64,000 nucleotides of DNA, from contig WBMZ01008637.1 in NCBI GenBank assembly GCA_013400975.1, positions 1 to 64,000 on the forward strand, written 5' to 3'. Origin of the DNA: Atrichornis clamosus. Lineage: Eukaryota > Chordata > Aves > Passeriformes > Menuridae. Below, in pieces: positions 58,441-64,000 of the stretch (position 1 is the stretch's first letter; each line of letters starts with the position of its first letter). Below the pieces are notes generated by a model. The model ran no database searches. It was not told the origin of the DNA and saw only the letters and a program-made list of their open reading frames with translations. The translations under genes were made by a program, and so were the position numbers.

Positions 58441-61400
58441 AAATAGAAAGGGCATATTGGTACATGATTCTGTGTTGTTGTGAGCAGAAATGCAAATTCT
58501 CTTTGCTTTAAAATTATCATTTCATAGATCAATTCTGCTCTTCTTTCTCTTTTGACCTCTATTTTTTCTACTGGACTCAAAGCACTTCTTATTGTGGATA
58601 TTGCTTTGTTTCTTTCCCTGAATGCTTATTTCATTCTTTCTCAGTTCAGGAGCAGACATCTGAAAAAGTGGCAAACTGTGGAAACCTTTTATACGAAAGC
58701 TGAGAGGTTTTTCTGCATTCACTGAGATCAGATTGCAGCAATTTCAAATACTAAGTAATTGTTTCTGAAGGTTACTAAAGGAAGAAGAAAGCAGCTTCTC
58801 AAATGTAGCATCTTCAAAAGAAACCACATTCACTGAGGTCATCACTAATTCTGCTATAATTGCCTCACACTGGTCACTGTATTTCTGCTATACTACTAAC
58901 ATAGTAAAAAGATAAAAAGAGATCACATTCAGCAACTCCAAAAAAGAAAACTAAAAAGTTTAGGTTTCAAATTACAATCATTACAAGTATGCATGGATTA
59001 ATTGACACTACTTTAAAATTGTGACAAATTTTTGAACTAGAAAACAATAAAACCTTCTTAATTATTTAACTATATATCTCATCATTTCATGAAAATAAAT
59101 ATTTAATCTGTGAAAGTATTTTTATTAAAAATTCTTGAAATTTTTTGAGAGTTATACAAAGCTGTTCAAAAATTCTCTTCTAGAATTATAAGAAATATTA
59201 TTGTGCTGTCAGTTATTACAGAAATGCTCAGACAGGAGATTTTTTGTGTTTTTACAAAACAGATCCACTCCCAAGAGTTATCCAAAGTTACTATGACCTT
59301 AGGTTTTGTTTCTTAAAAAATAACATTTTCATTTCTTTAATTACAGGATTACCTTATTTTAAAAATCATCTCCTTAGATAATGGGGCACTGCATAAAGTA
59401 TTTATTTGTCACTAAAGTAGTTCAGGAGTGGTATGTACTTATACAGGTAAGCTGAGTATGACCATATTAAATGAATATATTTTTCACTTGATTATTCTTC
59501 TGTGTTTGTCATATAAATTGGAAAGAGGAAAATAATTTTCTCTTTTGGAGCATAAAACAAATTAGACATAATGGCACATAAAAAGCAAACCATAATCACA
59601 CTCTTGAAAACGAATGCCTTTTACAGGATATGTAGCCATTAAGGCAGTCACAACATTTTAAACCTACTCAGTTCAACACACCTGCAATCTATTCACTTTC
59701 TGATGGCAGCATTTTGTGAAGCTGGCACTGATAATTAAATAAATTGTAGGTGGAAATCCTAAACTCATCTTGCATGGCAATGTGCCAGATTTTTCTTCCT
59801 TTGTCTTCAGTGTTTCACTGAACATTTTTTTGTTCATTCTATAGTCTTTTGAGGGCATTTCCTTTAGAGATTGGTAGCATTTTTATTTTTTGTTCTGGAC
59901 ACAATATTAGCAGATGAACTTAGAAATAGTCCATGGATGGTGTAGACATTATACTGTAGTTTAGCATGACCAAAGGGTCCAGGTGGCATAGGTGAGAATG
60001 ACTGATGTGAGCTGCTATGGTTGAATGCCAAGGAAAACCTTGCTTCATGTCATTCTTCCAGAAACACTCATTTTGCTAGATCAATTCACAGAAAAATACT
60101 GGAAAGCCTGTCCTTGACAATTTCTTACAGCCTTCCAGCTTAATTTAAACAGTTTAAGGGCCGAAATCTTTTTTCTGTCCCCCATTTACCTCCCAGTACA
60201 AAAGAGCACACTTTCACATCACCTCTAGCTGTATCACGATAGCTCTTAACCACCATAAATGACTTCTCATTCAGCTGATGACAGTCTGGGAGCACAGAAG
60301 AAATTTTATTACAGGTCATTCTGCAAAATCAAAAATAAAGCTTTGTTTCTAGAAAGCCCATGGTCACCTTTATGCCCTGGAGCTCACAGATTCATTTTCG
60401 CTTATTAAGCCCATGCCCAAGCAATTTGCAAAATAAGCAATATTAGTAAATATGCCTCCACGAGTGAAAATCGAGCTCCACTGAAGTCTTTCCCCTTAAG
60501 TCAGAAGAGTCAGATTGCACTCCAGCTGACCAGATATGAAGTTTTAGAATAAAACTCTTACATTTTGGAAAGTCTGTAGAACGTGACTCTGTTTATGGTT
60601 TTGGTGTCTGAAAATCCTGGAGTTTTTAATGGCTTTAACTACTGTACATTACTTCAGTGGAATCTGTACTTAACCTCTGGGGATATTAGTCTCTAAATAC
60701 AATACTCCCAGTGATTGAAGAATTCCTCTAACAAAAGGTTCACCTAAATTCAGGAAGGATGAGAGCGCAAAAACTGAGTAGAAAGGTGGCTAGTCTCTAA
60801 TGGCATATGTATGAAATTACACTCGCACACCAAAATGAAAAAAAAATTAAAAACTAAAAGAAAAAAAAAGAAGAAGAAAAAGAAAAAGTCACCCTGGAGC
60901 ACAGATAACACACGATCTCTGCACAGTAAAGAACAGGGAAATTGATATTCATGTCAAAATACTAATCAAACACTCTAGTCTCTGCACACTGGGAGTAGCA
61001 TACCCACAAAGAAGGGCTCCAAAATCCTTCTGATGTTGTGGTTAACAGGCATTTTTCACGTTATTTAGTTTAAAGGTGATCACCTCCAGATAAAGGGATG
61101 TGAAAGTACCTCTGCTGGTGGTGCAGATGGTGCAGACTCTCTATATGGGATTCTGGTAATCTTCTTATCTGATGAGAGATACAGAAGAAATCCTTCAAGT
61201 CTGAATAAAAAGGAATTTCAGAAATATGAAGATAAAGTGCTTTCTATCTTTCGCTATCTCATCTCAGGAAAACATTATTTGATAAAGAAGATTTTTTTTT
61301 CTCTGAAAAAGGAGATGGAACTGCCCTTTATTTATTTCCTCATAAGTTTTCTGTGAAATGTCAGCGTAAAATCAGCCTTTTTCAGGAGGTAAAATTCACA

Positions 61401-63784
61401 GGTCATCTTGAGGAGAAGATTAAAGATGACAATGTAAAACTCACTGACAGCTTTGACTCAAGCATAAGTAATGATTGACTGTGAAATTTTTCCTTGTCTG
61501 ATGTTACTGAATCATCAAGGTGTAAGTTTAATATTTTAAAAAAAATCTCTCAGTGATGGGTGCTCAGAGAATGAAAGTTAAGACAACTAATCTGTAGGCT
61601 ACACATTGCCAATGGTTTTTCCGGAGGTTTTTCAGTCTGCTACCCATCTTGAGTGATCTAGCGTGAACACTTTCATTCTGATCCCTCTTGTAAAAACAGA
61701 GAGCAGAGACGCACTACAACAGGGCTAAACAGCAGAGCTGCAAGGAAGTGTTGTGTAACTGGTTTTATTTCCCTTTGCACATGGCAGGCACCTCTGGTGG
61801 CGTGTGCCTGAAATACAGCTATGAAAGCCTGAAGGTTGGCTCAGCCAGCAGGATTTTGCTGTGACTCTTTGATGAGCACCCCCAGGCCACATGGATGGTC
61901 CAAAAAACCGGGCAGTCATCTCCTGTAGGGTGCCCCTGGGGGACTTCCTGGGTTCTAGTACTTTGCACCGCTGAAGCCAGTGGAAATTTGATCATAAATA
62001 TCAATGCAGTCTGAGTTTCAGGCCACAACATTTAAGCGTTAGTGATGGAAAAATGCCTTGCAAGTGCAGCTCTTGCTCATTCTTGAAGATATTCTGTAAC
62101 CAATTTTTTTCTGACAAATCTGTTAAAAGGAACAAGACTGATAAACCAGGATGTGAGTCTGTCATTGCAAAAAAGAGAGTATTTCTGCTGATATATTTGC
62201 TCAATAAGAATTATTCTCCCACTTTTTATAAATCAGCACTTACATTTGGCAACAAAATTTTTATTTTATTCCCTTTCCCTATTTTGTACCCTCATTAGCC
62301 TAAAACTTCTTTAATGCTTGTGTTTGTGCAACTATTTTAATCAACCATTGCAAGCAGTGTTCAGGCTACCACTTATTCTTCTGCAAAGATAGTTCAGCTA
62401 TAGCCCAGTCCCTCCACTGCACTTAAACACAGCAGAGACAAAGGGATGTTTTACAATGAGCTTTCTACTTAATTCTCTGTTGTATTTTCTGCTCTCTATT
62501 GATTCTCATTTTCAGTTTGACAAAGGAGATAGTCCAGTGTTCTAACAGTGACTTCTATTCCAGAGCCCAAGGACGTCTCACCTGCACCCTTGAACCATAC
62601 ACATGAAGCTGGGTTTCCTAGTGCTGCAGCCGAATATCAAAACAACAGTTCTTCTTTCAGAAGTTATGTGTTTGAAGTGGTATTCAGCTGGAGACGTATT
62701 AACTTTGAAATCTTTATACAGCTTGAAACACCAAGTTTTCTTTATAGCTAAACGTGTTTTCTTTGCAGTCACCTTAGTTCCTTTAGGATGAGTGTTGCAA
62801 TAGCATAATTAACTTGCATTTCTTGGAAAAAGAAAACCTTCCATAAACTCAGAGAGGGATGGTCTTAAGCTCCCTGTATGATCAGCAAGGAAACAGTCAT
62901 CTCCAGACCGCACGTCAAAATCAGTCCTAAAATCTGGTAGAACTTGACTAAAAAAGCATTGTGGACTGCTCTCCAAAATTAGGTGGTGAAAATTCAGGAT
63001 AAGGAATACTGGGCAGCAGTGAAACAAGATTTTAAACATTATACTTGTAACCCAGAAAGAAGGGTGAAAAAAATTTATCCAACTGGCAATGCTAGGTAGA
63101 GGAAAGCAAGTTCAGTTTTCAGAATACTCTTGCCTTTAGAAAAAGGAAGAGAAACACAGCACAGTTTCTGCACCATAAGAATACTAAAGAAGTTATTTCA
63201 AATCTAGACAGTCTAGGAGAGTCAACGCCATAAAGTTTTGAGCTCTCTTTTATCAAAGGTTATCACTATTACTGGCCTGAGCTCCAGACAAACACCTTGC
63301 ATTTCCAAAATGGGTGACCATATGACCACATTTCTATTGACATGACAGAGGACACTATTTAGGCTTCACATTTTATGTTAGCTGCAGAAATATAGGCAAC
63401 AATTGATCCATTACAAACATATCCAGAACAAAGCCACATTTTAACAAATATCCAAAGGCAGCATATTCCAGTCTTTAGACTTTGTATAGTCTGCACAACA
63501 GTATGCTTCATTCTGTACCTGAAGTACTAAAGTGTGTGTCACCAAATCACGGTCTAACCATCCTGTATTGTGCCAGTTTAGCACATGAAAGTCCACATCA
63601 ACAGAGTCCCATGATTTAACTATACTGATAAAATTTCCATTTGCAAACAAACATCAGGAAAATGACCAAAGCATTGTCTCTAAGCCTGCAAGACATCTGA
63701 AAAAAGTCTGTAATATTACCCCAGTTATCCTCTATGACATACGGGAAGAAAAGCAGAGCTTTGTTGAAGAGGGATGACTAAGCC
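58441..63784. other. Gene-free unique sequence
   Basis: No exon, RNA gene or transposon was recognised in about 5.3 kb. An A-rich tract lies at 60838-60888. Minus-strand frames of 64-76 codons at 61725-63039 have no motif. Confidence 0.6.
60838..60888. repeat. A-rich (GAA/GAAAA)n tract
   Basis: About 50 bp of A runs with interspersed G, including AAGAAGAAGAAAAAG. Low complexity. Confidence 0.85.
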
Positions 63785-64000
63785 TTCACAAGTGGTGGGT
63801 GCTCAGTGTTGGTTCAACACCAGGAGCACCGCCAGCGGTTGGAATAATCTATGCAGGGAAGTGGTGGATCTCCCAATATTAGACATTACTATGACATAGC
63901 TGGGCAGAATGCTGGGCCATTTTTTTCTATGCTTTGCCTTTGCTAAGAAAGTTTGGACCAGCTGATCCTTGATGTCCCTCCCAGCCTGGTATTTTACAAT
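63785..64000 (+). mobile_element. CR1 LINE 3' end, old, cut by window edge
   Basis: Seen: GGAAGTGGTGGATCTCCCA corresponds to the end of ORF2. GACCAGCTGATCCTTGATGT and CCTCCCAGCCTGGTATTTTA are the CR1 3' UTR just before its octamer tail. Divergence from the younger copies in this window is clear. The tail itself would lie beyond the window. Confidence 0.82.

Noticed and set aside
1..64000. CRISPR arrays, bacterial operons, phage or defence systems
   Set aside because: The DNA is vertebrate. There are no direct repeats with regular spacers and no prokaryotic gene organisation.

Overview
The window looks like bird nuclear DNA. The evidence is its repeat content: at least eight CR1-type LINE copies, recognised by their ORF2 C-terminal translation (for example RLDIRKRFF or LDVRKNFFTERV followed by a HWNR-type motif) and, in several, by a 3' end running into CACAGAATCACAGAAT-type octamers. 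With them are four or five solo-LTR-like insertions flanked by short target duplications. Base composition is AT-rich and long homopurine/homopyrimidine runs are scattered throughout. The species cannot be fixed from this sequence. I found no host protein-coding exon, tRNA, rRNA or CRISPR that I can defend. The open frames outside repeats are short, lack family motifs and are of the length expected by chance, so the window is most likely intergenic or inside a large intron.

Layout. 1-7.3 kb: unique DNA, with a probable LTR at 3.4-3.8 kb. 7.3-7.9 kb: CR1 3' end, plus strand. 12.0-12.5 kb: a related CR1 3' end, minus strand. 13.66-14.39 kb: solo LTR with a GAGAG duplication and an isolated N. 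15.65-19.97 kb: the longest CR1 of the window, minus strand, with remnants of the ORF1 esterase, endonuclease, reverse transcriptase and ORF2 C-terminus. It is split by a 606-bp insertion (16096-16701) flanked by ATTGCCT on both sides. 21.3-22.7 kb: an internally deleted CR1, plus strand. 22.7-45.5 kb: a long, repeat-poor, gene-free stretch. 45.5-46.0 kb: solo LTR, minus strand, with near-perfect 5-bp duplication. 52.7-53.1 kb: another solo LTR. 53.87-58.44 kb: a repeat cluster made of a pentanucleotide array abutting a CR1, a second CR1, and a third CR1 split by a 697-bp LTR. 63.8-64.0 kb: an old CR1 end running off the window.

The parts do not form a working gene system. They record successive insertions: CR1 copies first, then LTR elements and one unclassified promoter-like insertion landing inside two of them. 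All CR1 coding remnants carry stops, frameshifts or lost catalytic residues. The item most worth a second look is the 606-bp insert in the large CR1. It carries a compact promoter-like arrangement on the minus strand (a ZNF143-like motif, GC boxes, an inverted CCAAT and a TATA-like box, in that order) but lacks canonical TG/CA ends at its duplication borders. A second point is technical: both isolated Ns sit between direct duplications of 10-11 bp, which looks like unmerged contig ends.
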